A stretch of 43,206 nt of DNA from Verrucomicrobiales bacterium (GCA_018003315.1 JAGNEJ010000034.1:1-43206); one strand, 5' to 3'; numbered from the stretch's first letter, positions 34,428 through 43,191 are shown. Numbers and translations: made by a program. Notes: generated by a model not told the origin, from the letters alone.

Positions 34428-35483
34428 CTAGGAAATGCCGCGGAGCAGGCGGTTCAGCTCATACGGATTGCCGCAGTGGGCGAGGGCGGTGTCATAACTG
34501 ATTTTTCCGGCCTTGAAGGCGGCGACCAGACCATTGAGGAAGGTCTGGTTGGCGGGGTTGTCGAGGCGGCGCATGAATTCTTCGATGTCCGACAGTTTCA
34601 TTTCGCGAATCCAGTCGCGGACCGCGGCCTGCACGTCGAGGTGCTCGCACACCATGGCCACGCCGTCGCCGGTGGCATTGGGCAGCAGCTGCTGGGTGAG
34701 AATGCCGATGAGCTGATAGGACAGCAGTTGGAGCAGGGCTTCCCGCTCCGTGGACGGCACCAGGTGGACGAAGCGGTCCAGGGTGTCCGCCACCGTGGAA
34801 CTGTGCAGCGTGGCGAAGACCAGGTGGCCCGTTTCCGCAGCCTGGAGGGCGGTCAACGCCGTTTCCGCATCGCGGATTTCCCCCAACAGAATGATGTTCG
34901 GTGCCTGGCGCATGGCAGCCCGCAATCCGGCGGCAAAACTCGGCGTGTCCGTGCCCACCTGCCGCTGGGTGAAGAAACTGCGCTTGTCCGAAAAATGGTA
35001 TTCGATCGGATCTTCGATCGTCACGATGTGCATCGCCTGGTTGGCATTGATGTATTCGAGGCAGGATGCCAGGGTGGTCGATTTCCCGGACCCGGTGGCC
35101 CCGGTCACCAGCAGCAGGCCGGAGCTGCGTCCCAGCCAGGAGGTGACGACCTGCTCCGGCAGGCCCAGGCTCTCCATGTTCGGGATGGAGTTTTTGATCA
35201 TCCGCAGCACCGCGCCCAGGGTGCCCATGCGGCGGTGCAGGTTGACCCGGAAGCGGGTGTTGTGCGGACCGATGTAGCCGCTGTCCCGGTCCTGATCCTT
35301 CGATGGATCCGCAGCGCAGCGCTTCCAGAAATCCTCCATTTCCTCGTGCGTCACGATCCGCTCCCCGCATTCGTGAATTCGGCCGCTCACTTTCACCTTG
35401 GCCGTATTTCCCTCCGCCAGAAACAGGTCCGATGCCTGGTAGTTCCATGCCGCCTCCACCAATTCGTCAACGAATGTTTGCAT
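34428..35483 (-). CDS. PilT/PilU-type ATPase
   Basis: The protein has 351 residues from ATG 35483. Motifs are canonical: GATGSGKS Walker A (128-135), VTIEDPIEYHFSD Asp box, APNIILLGEIRD Walker B (194-205), HLVFATLHSSTVADTLDR His box. The N-terminal part, YQASDLFLAEGNTAKVKVSG, matches the PilT N-domain. The C-terminus is more divergent (EFMRRLDNPANQTFLNGLVA). It is the first gene of the unit, before pilT. Paired retraction ATPases (PilT and PilU) are known in type IV pilus systems, and that is the likely arrangement. No pilin or assembly gene is in the window. Confidence 0.88.
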   Translation of the reverse strand: MQTFVDELVEAAWNYQASDLFLAEGNTAKVKVSGRIHECGERIVTHEEMEDFWKRCAADPSKDQDRDSGYIGPHNTRFRVNLHRRMGTLGAVLRMIKNSIPNMESLGLPEQVVTSWLGRSSGLLLVTGATGSGKSTTLASCLEYINANQAMHIVTIEDPIEYHFSDKRSFFTQRQVGTDTPSFAAGLRAAMRQAPNIILLGEIRDAETALTALQAAETGHLVFATLHSSTVADTLDRFVHLVPSTEREALLQLLSYQLIGILTQQLLPNATGDGVAMVCEHLDVQAAVRDWIREMKLSDIEEFMRRLDNPANQTFLNGLVAAFKAGKISYDTALAHCGNPYELNRLLRGIS

Positions 35484-35610
35484 TTGTGATGTGTGTAGGC
35501 CTCCGCATTAGCAAAGGGGGCTTCCCTTGGCAAGCAGGACCGCAGACCGGGCGGAAATTCAGCACGCCAGCCCGCCTCGGGTTCGATCCGGGTGCGCTGC
35601 GCTGCGGGTG

Positions 35611-35646
35611 CCGCAGGCGGGTGGTTTCCCGCCCGGGGGCCTGCGG
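35611..35646 (-). terminator. Possible hairpin behind the acetylesterase gene
   Basis: GGCGGG (35616-35621) pairs with CCCGCC (35628-35633) across a six-base loop, and CCGCA (35611-35615) can pair with TGCGG (35642-35646) past an eight-base bulge. It lies 24 bases beyond the stop of the minus-strand acetylesterase gene. There is no T run, so it would not be a standard intrinsic terminator. Confidence 0.3.
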
Positions 35647-35669
35647 CCGCAGTGATGGTCCGCCGACTT

Positions 35670-37217
35670 TTACCGGTTGTTGGCGGTCACGCCCGGCCAG
35701 TCATCGGTGCGGAAGGGCGTCACCGGCAGTCCGGACTTGCTGTAAAGGTTGCACACGGGATTGTCCGCCCACCCGTAGCGAACGGCGGCGGGATGGGGAA
35801 CATCCGGGCTGGAGACCTCGACCTTGTTGGGGGCGATGATTTTTGCGCTGGCCCATTTCCATGCCTTGTCGTCTCCGGCAATCGCGAACCCCCTGACTTC
35901 GTTCACGTCATGACTGCGCAGACCGTCGGCATCCTTGAAGGAAACGATGATTTTTCCGCCCTGTTTTTCCATGGATTCGTAGGTGGGGCTGTGGTGCGCC
36001 ACCGGCACGGCATAGTCCCGGGCGAGCGCCCAGCGGGCCAGGCGGCGTCCGGCTTCCAGTTTGTGGCGCGGGTGGATGTCATTGGCTTCGCCCACGTCGA
36101 TGATGACCGCCTCGCCGGTGTGCGGCAGTTTGCTCATCGTCATCGTCTGCGCCTCGCGCAGCTCCGCCCAGTCGGCATCGCCCGGAGCAGTGGCTTCTGC
36201 CTTGAAATCAGCCAGCTGCACCCAGTAAAAGGGGAAATCCCCCTGGCCCCAGTCGTCGCGCCAGTTTTGGATCATCAGCGGAAACATTTCGCGGTATTGA
36301 TAGGCCCGTCCGGCATTGGTTTCCCCCTGGTACCAGATGGCGCCGCGGATGGCGTAGGGCATGACCGGTTTCAAGCGTCCGTGATAGAGATTTGCCAGAC
36401 GCTGGTTGCCCTTCATCAGATCCTGCGGCGCATGGGGGTGCGGCGGCGGCTGTTTTCCGGCGGCCTTGGCCTCGTCGGACTGCTTTTTCCAGGCTTCCAC
36501 GGCCGCTTTGAATTTCGCCATTTCCTTCGCAAAATCGTATTCGGCTTCCATTTTTTTCCAGCGTTCCACCAGGGGAGCGTAGATTTCCTTGCCGTCGAAC
36601 AGATCGCGGCGAATCCAGGCTTCGCAGGCGCTGCCGCCCCAGGCGTTGTTGATCAGGCCGATGGGGATGTCCAGGGTGTCGAGAAGCTGCCGTCCAAAGT
36701 AAAATCCGACGGCGGAGAAATTGCGGATGGTGTCGGGCGTGCAGGTGACCCAGGTTTGGTCCGGTTCCTTGACGGGTTCCTGAGAACCGGGCGTACCGAC
36801 GGTGATAAGCCGCAGTTTCCCCAGGCGCGGTGCGGTGAGGCCTTCCAGGTCCCCGTCGGTGGTGCCGCCGACGGTCATGCCCATGTTGGACTGGCCTGAG
36901 CAGAGCCAGACTTCCCCCACGAGGACATCCGCCACCTTGACGGTGTTTTTCCCGGTGGCGCTCAGCACCTGCGGTTCTTGCGAGGTTTTGAGCGGTGCCA
37001 GCTTCACCTGCCAGGCACCGCCGGCATCGGCCTTGGTGGCAACGTTCTGCCCGGCGAAGGATACGGTGACTTCCTCTCCGGCCTCTGCCCACCCCCAGAC
37101 CGGCACGGGTTTGTCGCGCTGCAGCACCATGTGGTCCGAAAACATTTTTGAGAGGCGAACGTCCGCGGCGGCAGGTGCCGCCAGCGCGAGGAGGAAGAGA
37201 CAGGAAATGCGTGGCAT
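35670..37217 (-). CDS. Secreted sialate O-acetylesterase (SGNH hydrolase)
   Basis: I use ATG 37217 (MPRISCLFLLALAAPAAADV), giving 515 residues and a signal peptide; the open frame runs on to 37571 across the divergent nitroreductase gene. The N-terminal part DVRLSKMFSDHMVLQRDKPV and the catalytic block VWLCSGQSNM (Ser110) are typical of sialate O-acetylesterases of Verrucomicrobiota, Planctomycetota and Bacteroidota. IGLINNAWGGSACEAW, IRGAIWYQGETNAG and EANDIHPRHKLEAGRRLA (catalytic Asp/His) complete the SGNH site. A charged helical insertion (RWKKMEAEYDFAKEMAKFKA) lies in the middle. It should remove acetyl groups from sialic acids or other glycans outside the cytoplasm. Confidence 0.92.
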   Translation of the reverse strand: MPRISCLFLLALAAPAAADVRLSKMFSDHMVLQRDKPVPVWGWAEAGEEVTVSFAGQNVATKADAGGAWQVKLAPLKTSQEPQVLSATGKNTVKVADVLVGEVWLCSGQSNMGMTVGGTTDGDLEGLTAPRLGKLRLITVGTPGSQEPVKEPDQTWVTCTPDTIRNFSAVGFYFGRQLLDTLDIPIGLINNAWGGSACEAWIRRDLFDGKEIYAPLVERWKKMEAEYDFAKEMAKFKAAVEAWKKQSDEAKAAGKQPPPHPHAPQDLMKGNQRLANLYHGRLKPVMPYAIRGAIWYQGETNAGRAYQYREMFPLMIQNWRDDWGQGDFPFYWVQLADFKAEATAPGDADWAELREAQTMTMSKLPHTGEAVIIDVGEANDIHPRHKLEAGRRLARWALARDYAVPVAHHSPTYESMEKQGGKIIVSFKDADGLRSHDVNEVRGFAIAGDDKAWKWASAKIIAPNKVEVSSPDVPHPAAVRYGWADNPVCNLYSKSGLPVTPFRTDDWPGVTANNR

Positions 37218-37244
37218 AGGGCTGGCATGAAAGCCGCGGCGGCC

Positions 37245-37301
37245 TGACAGTGTCAATTTTGGGGCGCTACGCTGACACGGAACGGAGTTGACAGCGGTGT
37301 C
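37245..37301. promoter_or_regulatory. TGACA-type inverted repeats in a divergent promoter region
   Basis: Between the acetylesterase and nitroreductase start codons lie TGACAGTGTCA (37245-37255, a perfect palindrome around one base), TGACAC (37273-37278) and TGACAGCGGTGTC (37289-37301, half-sites spaced by three bases). Repeated half-sites of this type suggest a regulator site. TTGACA at 37288 could also be a -35 element, but I see no convincing -10. Confidence 0.35.
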
Positions 37302-37328
37302 CCGTGATTTCCATTCGGGCATCCGATC

Positions 37329-37979
37329 ATGCCCATCCTGACAACCAGTGAAGTCGTGCAGCAGTTGCGGTGGCGCTATGCCGTCCGCCGGTTCGACCCC
37401 GCCCGCCGCATTTCCGACACGGCCTGGTCCGACCTGGAATCCGCACTGGTGCTCACCCCGTCCTCCTTCGGCCTCCAGCCGTGGAAGTTTTTTGTGCTCA
37501 CCGACGCCTCGCTGCGCGAACGACTGCTGCCGCTCGCCTGGGGACAGCGCCAGGTAGTGGAGGCCTCGCATCTGGTGGTGCTGGGGGTGCGGCGGGTCGT
37601 GGATGAAGCCTATGTGGATGACTACATCACTTCAACCGCGGCCTCCCGCGGCATCAGCGTGGATTCACTCTCCGGACTGCGGCAGAGCCTGGTGCGGTTT
37701 CTTGCCGGTTTGGATGAAACCTCCACGCGCGAATGGGCGGTGCGCCAGATTTACATCGCCCTCGGGAATTTCATGACCGCTGCGGCCATGGCGGGCATCG
37801 ATACCTGCCCGATGGAGGGATTTCAGCCGGACAAGGTGGACGCGCTGCTGGACCTGCCCCGGCGCGGATTTTCCGCCTGCCTGCTCTGTCCGGCTGGTTA
37901 CCGGGCGGACTCAGACAAATATGCGTCCACGCCAAAAGTCCGCTGGCCGAAGGACCGGGTGGTGGAGCGCCTTTCCTGA
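37329..37979 (+). CDS. Nitroreductase-family FMN oxidoreductase
   Basis: The protein has 216 residues from ATG 37329. The family's start, RWRYAVRRFDPARRISD, and SALVLTPSSFGLQPWKFFVL carry the FMN-phosphate and isoalloxazine contacts. WAVRQIYIALGNFMTAAAMA and GIDTCPMEGFQPDKVDALLD are the usual dimer-interface and active-site segments. Members reduce nitro compounds, quinones or other oxidants with NAD(P)H. This one resembles the NfsB/DrgA-like group, but the physiological substrate is not evident. It is transcribed divergently from the acetylesterase gene. Confidence 0.88.
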   Translation: MPILTTSEVVQQLRWRYAVRRFDPARRISDTAWSDLESALVLTPSSFGLQPWKFFVLTDASLRERLLPLAWGQRQVVEASHLVVLGVRRVVDEAYVDDYITSTAASRGISVDSLSGLRQSLVRFLAGLDETSTREWAVRQIYIALGNFMTAAAMAGIDTCPMEGFQPDKVDALLDLPRRGFSACLLCPAGYRADSDKYASTPKVRWPKDRVVERLS

Positions 37980-38010
37980 CAAATCCGGAAATGTTCCAGC
38001 AACCGCCCGG

Positions 38011-39168
38011 CTACTGCCCTGGCGGTTTCGGAACGGCCGCCCGGGCGGCTTCCAGATCCTTTTTCAACTGGGCAAGTTCGGATGAGAGCCGGTTGATTTC
38101 CACAGCGGCGGTGGCGGCCTCTTTCTGGATCGCGGCTTTTTCGGCCTCGGCCTTGGCAATGGCGCCTTTGGCTTCCAGCGCCTGCTGGTCCGCACTGCGC
38201 TTCAGCTTGGCGGCATCCTCCTTCACCGCCAGCAGCGACTGGGTCAGCTCGCCTGTTTTGGTCGCAGCCTCCTGCTTCATTGCGGTCAATTGCTTGCCGG
38301 CGGCCTCCAGTTCGTCGGATTTGGCCTTCGCCTCTCCCTCCGCCTTCTGCAGGGCGGCCAGTTTCTGTTCGAATTCCTTCTTTGCCCCGGCCAGTTCCTT
38401 GCCTGCGATCTGACTTTTGGTTTCCATTTCCTGCCGGAGGGTTTCGGATTCCTTGAGCTTTGCGGTTAGCTGCTTGTTGAAATTGACTGCCTTGTGCTTG
38501 TCCTCGACGGCGGTCCGGCGTTTTTTCTGCTCCCCGCCCACCTTGTCCTGCAACTGGTGCTCCACCCACAACCCGCGGGCGGCCACGACCAGCAGTGCAA
38601 TGACCGCCGCTGCCTTGATCCATCCGCCCAGTGCGCAGCAGGAACCGCATTCGGATGCGGGCGGTTCCGCCGCAGCCGGTTGCGTTGCCGCAGCAGTGCC
38701 GGAAGGCTCGGTCTGCTGCGATTTTGTCCACAGGGTGAACTGGTTGCCTGGCAGGCGGATGGGCTCCTGTTTCCCAGCGGCGGGTGCTTCCGGTGCGGGG
38801 GCCGGGGTGGATTCGGCAGCCGGTGCCGGAGCGGCCTTCGGCCAGGTGCTGGGGTTGAGCCAGAGAGTGAATGCGTTTCCAGGGAGTTTGATCATGGGTT
38901 TGGGCCAGGTTGCGGAGTTTAACCAGAGGGAGAAGGCGTTGCCGGGCAGGGTGACGACCGGTTTCGGCCAGGTGGAAGCATGGAGCCAGAGCGTAAACGC
39001 ACCGCTGCCCGCCCGCAGCTTTTGTTTTGGCCAGGCAGCGGGCGACAGCCACAGAGTGTGCGCCTTTCCCGGCAGCCGGAGCAATGCCGGTGCAGGGGCG
39101 GGTGCAGGCAGGGTCCAGAGGGTGAACGGCCGACCGGGGCTGGGAAACAAATGGGCGGTTTCGGGCAT
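38011..39168 (-). CDS. Membrane protein with six LPGNxFTLW repeats, one membrane helix and a long coiled coil
   Basis: I choose ATG 39168 (MPETAHLFPSPGRPFTLWTL), giving 385 residues; the frame is open to 39267. No signal peptide is present. Residues about 10-150 hold six copies of a motif of the form LPGNxFTLWLNPxTWPKP. The TLW or SLW cores lie at 16-18, 38-40, 59-61, 80-82, 101-103 and 145-147, so the period is 21-22 residues with a Pro/Ala linker before the last copy. A Cys cluster ECGSCC (173-178) precedes a single membrane helix (about 183-201, IKAAAVIALLVVAARGLW). Residues about 208-375 form a long Lys/Glu/Ala-rich coiled coil (EVKK, AEAEKAAIQKEAATAAVE). The tail is Pro-Lys. I recognise no known family. 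Confidence 0.8.
   Translation of the reverse strand: MPETAHLFPSPGRPFTLWTLPAPAPAPALLRLPGKAHTLWLSPAAWPKQKLRAGSGAFTLWLHASTWPKPVVTLPGNAFSLWLNSATWPKPMIKLPGNAFTLWLNPSTWPKAAPAPAAESTPAPAPEAPAAGKQEPIRLPGNQFTLWTKSQQTEPSGTAAATQPAAAEPPASECGSCCALGGWIKAAAVIALLVVAARGLWVEHQLQDKVGGEQKKRRTAVEDKHKAVNFNKQLTAKLKESETLRQEMETKSQIAGKELAGAKKEFEQKLAALQKAEGEAKAKSDELEAAGKQLTAMKQEAATKTGELTQSLLAVKEDAAKLKRSADQQALEAKGAIAKAEAEKAAIQKEAATAAVEINRLSSELAQLKKDLEAARAAVPKPPGQ
38719..39141 (-). repeat. Six 21-22-residue repeats within the coiled-coil membrane protein
   Basis: At the protein level the copies share LPGNxF(T/S)LW(L)N..(T)WPK. Copies 2 to 5 are contiguous. The DNA copies are of about 63 bases and clearly diverged from one another, so they are old and kept by selection, unlike the slippage repeat at 15341-15413. 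Confidence 0.8.
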
Positions 39169-39313
39169 GTACGACTGGTGGGTGCTGGTGGTGGGAGGCG
39201 ATGGGATGGGCAGTGTAGCCGGACCCTCGGTGCTTGCACATGAAAAGCGCGGCGCGGTGTTCCACAAATGCGTTGGAACCTACGTCCGCCGCCGCTTTTC
39301 GGATGCAGCGGGT

Positions 39314-40237
39314 TCAGGATTTTGCCGCGGCTGGCTCCGGTGTCTGGAGGCCGAGGCTGGAATAGATTTCCCGGGTGGCACTGGACTGGTTGAGCGTGTA
39401 AAAATGAATGTCGGCCACGCCGTGGTCGAGCAGATCCGCGCATTGTTCCGTGGCGTAATGGATGCCGACACGGCGCACCGCTTCGGGATCATTTCCGGCC
39501 CGGGCCAGCGCCTTGAGCAGCCGTGCAGGGAACCGCACGCCGGCAGCCAGATCCGCCATGCGCCGCATTCCGGAGTGGGTGACGATGGGCATGATGCCGG
39601 CGAGGATGGGCACCCGGATGCCGGCCAGTTCGCAGCGGTCGCGGAAATCATAAAAGTCGCGATTGTCGAAAAAGAGCTGTGTGCAGATGTAGTCGGCACC
39701 GGCATCGACCTTCGCCTTGAGGAAATCCATCTCCAGCAGCCGGTTTGACGTGGCGGGATGCCCTTCGGGAAATCCGGCGACCCCGATTCCAAATCCCCGC
39801 GGATCCGGGTGGGAGCGGGAGTCGTTGAACCGCCGGATGAACGCCACCAGGTCAGCCGCCTGCGCAAAAGCATCGCCGCGGCGGTCATAGTCCGGGCGAT
39901 CCCGCGGCGGATCCCCCCGCAGTGCCAGGATGTTGCTGACTCCGGCCGCGGCGTAGCGTTCCAGCACCTCCGCCACTTCCGCCTCCTGGTGGCACACGCA
40001 GGTCAGGTGGGGGATCGGATCCAGCGAGGTGGTTTCCTTGATCCGGATGACCAGGTCGTGCGTCAGCTCCCGGGTCGATCCCCCGGCCCCATAGGTGACA
40101 CTGACAAATGCCGGCCCGAGCGGCTCCAGTTGCGTGATGGTTTGATAGAGCTTCTCCGCCGCCTCCGGTCCCTTGGGTGGGAAGAACTCGAAGGAAAACG
40201 TGGTTTTGTCTGCGGAAAGAATATCCTGAATGTGCAT
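39314..40237 (-). CDS. metF: Methylenetetrahydrofolate reductase
   Basis: The protein has 307 residues from ATG 40237 (MHIQDILSADKTTFSFEFFP), the usual length. FSFEFFPPKG carries the catalytic Glu, FVSVTYGAGGSTRELT and PIPHLTCVCHQEAEVAEVLE are the FAD and folate contacts, and NILALRGDPPRDRPDY, FGIGVAGFPEGHPATSN and ICTQLFFDNRDFYDFRDRC complete the TIM barrel. It reduces 5,10-methylene-tetrahydrofolate to the 5-methyl form for methionine synthesis. It is divergent from dapL with 170 bases between the start codons. No methionine-related riboswitch was seen in that gap. Confidence 0.96.
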   Translation of the reverse strand: MHIQDILSADKTTFSFEFFPPKGPEAAEKLYQTITQLEPLGPAFVSVTYGAGGSTRELTHDLVIRIKETTSLDPIPHLTCVCHQEAEVAEVLERYAAAGVSNILALRGDPPRDRPDYDRRGDAFAQAADLVAFIRRFNDSRSHPDPRGFGIGVAGFPEGHPATSNRLLEMDFLKAKVDAGADYICTQLFFDNRDFYDFRDRCELAGIRVPILAGIMPIVTHSGMRRMADLAAGVRFPARLLKALARAGNDPEAVRRVGIHYATEQCADLLDHGVADIHFYTLNQSSATREIYSSLGLQTPEPAAAKS

Positions 40238-40407
40238 GGCCAGGAGAGTAGTGGCGCAGGTCGCCGATGCCCGCAAATGTTCCCGCAGGGAAATGCGCGG
40301 GACACCCATTGCCCGCCAGGTCCTGCCGTTGCTGTGTCCGGCCCATTCCGCCCTTGCATCTTCCGAGGGGGGCCGCTAATCACTCGGACGCTTTTCCCTC
40401 ACCATCC

Positions 40408-41646
40408 ATGGCATATCTCAACGAAAATTATCTCAAACTCAAGGCCGGCTACCTTTTTCCGGAAATCGGCCGGCGGGTGGCCGCCTTTTTGCAGGCAAAC
40501 CCGGACGCCTCGCAGCGCTTGATCCGGTGCGGCATCGGCGACGTGACCGAGGCCCTCCCGCAGGCCGCGCGGCAGGCCATGCATGAGGCCGTGGATGAAC
40601 TGGGCGACCGCGCCACCTTCAAAGGCTACGGACCGGAGCAGGGGTATGCCTTTCTGCGCGAAGCCATCGGCCAGCACATGTATCGCGGACGGAACCTCGA
40701 CGTCGCCGACGATGAAATTTTTGTCTCCGACGGATCGAAATGCGACACCGGAAACATCCTCGACATCTTCGGAGCGGGGAACCGCCTGGGCATTCCCGAT
40801 CCGGTCTATCCGGTCTATGTGGATACCAATGTGATGAACGGAAACACCGGCGAGGCCGAAGCCAGCGGTGCCTACGCCGGCATTCACTATCTGCCCTGCA
40901 CGGAAGCCAACGGGTTCATGCCCGACGTGCCGGATGCCCATCTGGATCTTATCTACCTGTGCAGTCCGAACAACCCCACCGGGGCCGCGGCCACCCGCCC
41001 GCAGTTGGAAGCCTGGGTGGCCTATGCCAGGGCGCATGGTTCCGTGATTCTCTTCGATGCCGCCTATGAGGCGTTCATCACCGATCCGGCCATTCCGCGG
41101 TCCATTTACGAGATTCCCGGTGCCAGGGAATGTGCCATTGAATTCCGCTCCTTTTCCAAGCACGGTGGCTTCACCGGAGTGCGCTGCGCCTTCACCGTGG
41201 TGCCGAAGGCCCTGAAGGCCGCCACCCGCAGCGGGGAGAAATTTCCGCTGCATCCGCTGTGGCAGCGGCGCATGACCACGAAATTCAACGGTGCCAGCTA
41301 CATCGTGCAAAAAGGGGCAGCCGCCCTGTTTTCCGACACCGGAAAGGCCCAGGTGCAGGCGCTCATCCAGCACTACCTGGGAAATGCCGCAGTGTTGCTG
41401 GAAGCGGCCAGTGCTGCCGGACTCACCGCTTCCGGCGGAGTCAATGCCCCCTACATCTGGGTGCGCACGCCGCAGGGGCTCGGCTCCTGGGAGTTTTTCG
41501 ACATCATGCTAGGCAAGCTCAACGTCGTGGTGACGCCGGGAGCAGGCTTCGGCGCCGCGGGCGAAGGCTACTTCCGCATCTCCGCCTTCAATTCCCGCGA
41601 AAATGCCATCGAAGTGGGCCGCCGCCTGCGCGAGGAACTCAGTTAG
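40408..41646 (+). CDS. dapL: LL-diaminopimelate aminotransferase
   Basis: The protein has 412 residues from ATG 40408 ([20 protein letters not shown]). This start and end are typical of Dap[61 protein letters not shown] and [15 protein letters not shown] carry the PLP site (Schiff-base Lys251). The enzyme turns tetrahydrodipicolinate directly into LL-diaminopimelate, bypassing acylated intermediates, for lysine and peptidoglycan. This route is used by Verrucomicrobiota, Chlamydiota, plants and some others. The thioesterase gene starts 13 bases downstream. Confidence 0.96.
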   Translation: MAYLNENYLKLKAGYLFPEIGRRVAAFLQANPDASQRLIRCGIGDVTEALPQAARQAMHEAVDELGDRATFKGYGPEQGYAFLREAIGQHMYRGRNLDVADDEIFVSDGSKCDTGNILDIFGAGNRLGIPDPVYPVYVDTNVMNGNTGEAEASGAYAGIHYLPCTEANGFMPDVPDAHLDLIYLCSPNNPTGAAATRPQLEAWVAYARAHGSVILFDAAYEAFITDPAIPRSIYEIPGARECAIEFRSFSKHGGFTGVRCAFTVVPKALKAATRSGEKFPLHPLWQRRMTTKFNGASYIVQKGAAALFSDTGKAQVQALIQHYLGNAAVLLEAASAAGLTASGGVNAPYIWVRTPQGLGSWEFFDIMLGKLNVVVTPGAGFGAAGEGYFRISAFNSRENAIEVGRRLREELS

Positions 41647-41659
41647 GGCACCGCTCCTC

Positions 41660-42091
41660 ATGCAGCCGGCTCCGGTCATCGAAACCACGGAGGAAGTCAT
41701 GTTTTACGACACCGACTGCGGCGGGGTCGTGCACAACATCGCCTACCTGCGCTTCATCGAAAAGACCCGGACGAAATTGGCGGAACGGATGGGGCTCGAC
41801 CTGCGGGAAATGGCCGCGCGCCAACTCTTTCCCGTAGTGGTGCGCACGGAGATCGACTACCGCCGCCCCGCAGTGCTTGGTGATCATCTCACGATCCGCG
41901 GCCGGTTGGATTCGCTGATGCGGGCGCGGTTCTGGATGGAGTTTGAAGTTGTCCGCCCTGCCGACGAGGCGCTGCTCATCACCTGCCGGCAGTCGCTGGC
42001 CATGGTGCAGATGCCGGGAGGAAAAGTGCGGCGTCTCCCGGAAGACTGGAGCACCCGCTGGCCGCACCTGATGCAGCCGAGGGATTCCTAA
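41660..42091 (+). CDS. Hot-dog-fold acyl-CoA thioesterase (YbgC/4HBT type)
   Basis: The protein has 143 residues from ATG 41660. The family motif FYDTDCGGVVHNIAYLRFIE carries the catalytic Asp, followed by VVVRTEIDYRRPAVLGDHLT, FWMEFEVVRPADEALLITCR and SLAMVQMPGGKVRRLPEDW. It hydrolyses acyl-CoA thioesters of unknown chain type. The 13-base spacing from dapL suggests one transcript but not one pathway. The 3' end overlaps the convergent membrane protein gene by four bases. Confidence 0.9.
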   Translation: MQPAPVIETTEEVMFYDTDCGGVVHNIAYLRFIEKTRTKLAERMGLDLREMAARQLFPVVVRTEIDYRRPAVLGDHLTIRGRLDSLMRARFWMEFEVVRPADEALLITCRQSLAMVQMPGGKVRRLPEDWSTRWPHLMQPRDS

Positions 42092-43191
42092 CCGGAATTT
42101 TTCTGCGGCGGCTTCGTTCGGAAAAACGGCTGCTGCTGCGCCACCCAGGAGGCGGCCAGCCAGATGAGGATGGCGGAATGCAGGAAGCCGGCGAGCGATT
42201 CCCAGCCCAGCCGCCAGACGCTGCGGGCGGGAAATCCGGCGGCGATGCCGGAGCGCGCCAGGTGAAACAGGAAGAACTGGGTAAAGGCCACCAGCGCCCA
42301 GGCCGCCAAACGCACGGTTCCGCCCATGAACCGCAGCCGGGCTTCGCGCAGTGCCGCCAGCCAGCCCCATTCACCCCGCCAATGCACCAGCACCAGCGGC
42401 AGAAATGCCGCCAGCAGCGCCAGCACCCACGCCAGCGTGCGCAGCGTCCAGAGCCGCCAGGAATCGCACCCGGCCAGCAGCGGCTCCAGCACCTCGCACA
42501 CAGCCGCTCCCAGCAGGATCGGCCAAAGCCGGGCGATGCGTCCCGCGGCGCTTCCGCTCCACTGGATCATCAGGATTTCCTCCGGCGCGAAGATGGCCGT
42601 TTCCGCAAAGCGGAGAATCCACGCCAGCGCAAAGGCCACGGTGGCCCCGCTCCAGAGTGCGCCCGCCGTGTGCAGCACCAGGCGCCAGGCACCGTCCGCC
42701 GCCCAGCCGCCGACTTCACAAGCCACGCTGGCAACATTCGCCGCGGCACTGGCGAACAGGAGCAGCGCAGCCCATTTCCCGCCTCGCGGAAAGGCCACGC
42801 GGCAGCCGCGCCAGACCGCCCCGGCGAATCCGCTCCAGTTCACCGCCAAGGCCAGCGCCAGCAGCGCGCTGAATGGCTCCGGCGCCAGCGGGGCCACCAG
42901 CGTCCGTGCAAGGGAATTCGCGGCAGCCACCGCCGCCGGCACGATGAGTTCATGGGCAAACGGAGGAGCGAAATGCTGCGGCCAGGCGAAATCCACCGGT
43001 TCATGCCGCACCTGCCACCAGACCTGGTGCGCGGCGATCATGCCCAGCACCAGCCAGGTGCGCTGCCAGCAGCGGGCGAACCGCCAGCCTTCGCCGAATC
43101 CTTTGCGCCACGGGTGCACCCACAGCATCGCGGCGTAGCACAACACCGCTGCCGCCCCCCAAATCCATCTCGGCGAAGCAATTTCAGGCAT
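42088..43191 (-). CDS. Hypothetical polytopic membrane protein
   Basis: The protein has 367 residues, starts at ATG 43191 close to the window edge, and is not recognised. About seven hydrophobic segments are evident (WGAAAVLCYAAMLWV, PFSALLALALAVNW, AALLLFASAAANVASVA, WSGATVAFALAWILRFA, ILLGAAVCEVLEPLL, LAWVLALLAAFLPLVLV, LAAWALVAFTQFFLFHLA). A cytoplasmic tail is short and basic (RTKPPQKNSG). The high Trp content and the segment SVWRLGWESLAGFLHSAILI give no clear family. It overlaps the thioesterase gene end by four bases. Confidence 0.7.
   Translation of the reverse strand: MPEIASPRWIWGAAAVLCYAAMLWVHPWRKGFGEGWRFARCWQRTWLVLGMIAAHQVWWQVRHEPVDFAWPQHFAPPFAHELIVPAAVAAANSLARTLVAPLAPEPFSALLALALAVNWSGFAGAVWRGCRVAFPRGGKWAALLLFASAAANVASVACEVGGWAADGAWRLVLHTAGALWSGATVAFALAWILRFAETAIFAPEEILMIQWSGSAAGRIARLWPILLGAAVCEVLEPLLAGCDSWRLWTLRTLAWVLALLAAFLPLVLVHWRGEWGWLAALREARLRFMGGTVRLAAWALVAFTQFFLFHLARSGIAAGFPARSVWRLGWESLAGFLHSAILIWLAASWVAQQQPFFRTKPPQKNSG

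Noticed and set aside
35578..35600. GGTTCGATCC at 35580-35589, like a tRNA T-loop
   Set aside because: The flanking bases cannot form the T-arm stem (GGG faces GGG), and no acceptor, D or anticodon arm can be drawn around it.
38719..39141. FTLW repeats as encapsulin or microcompartment targeting peptides
   Set aside because: They are internal, multiple and membrane-tethered, have no resemblance to the known cargo peptides, and no shell protein gene is in the window.
40238..40407. Possible SAM or SAH riboswitch before metF
   Set aside because: Neither strand shows the conserved core sequences of the known classes that I could recall, and the region has no stable multi-stem pattern with a terminator.
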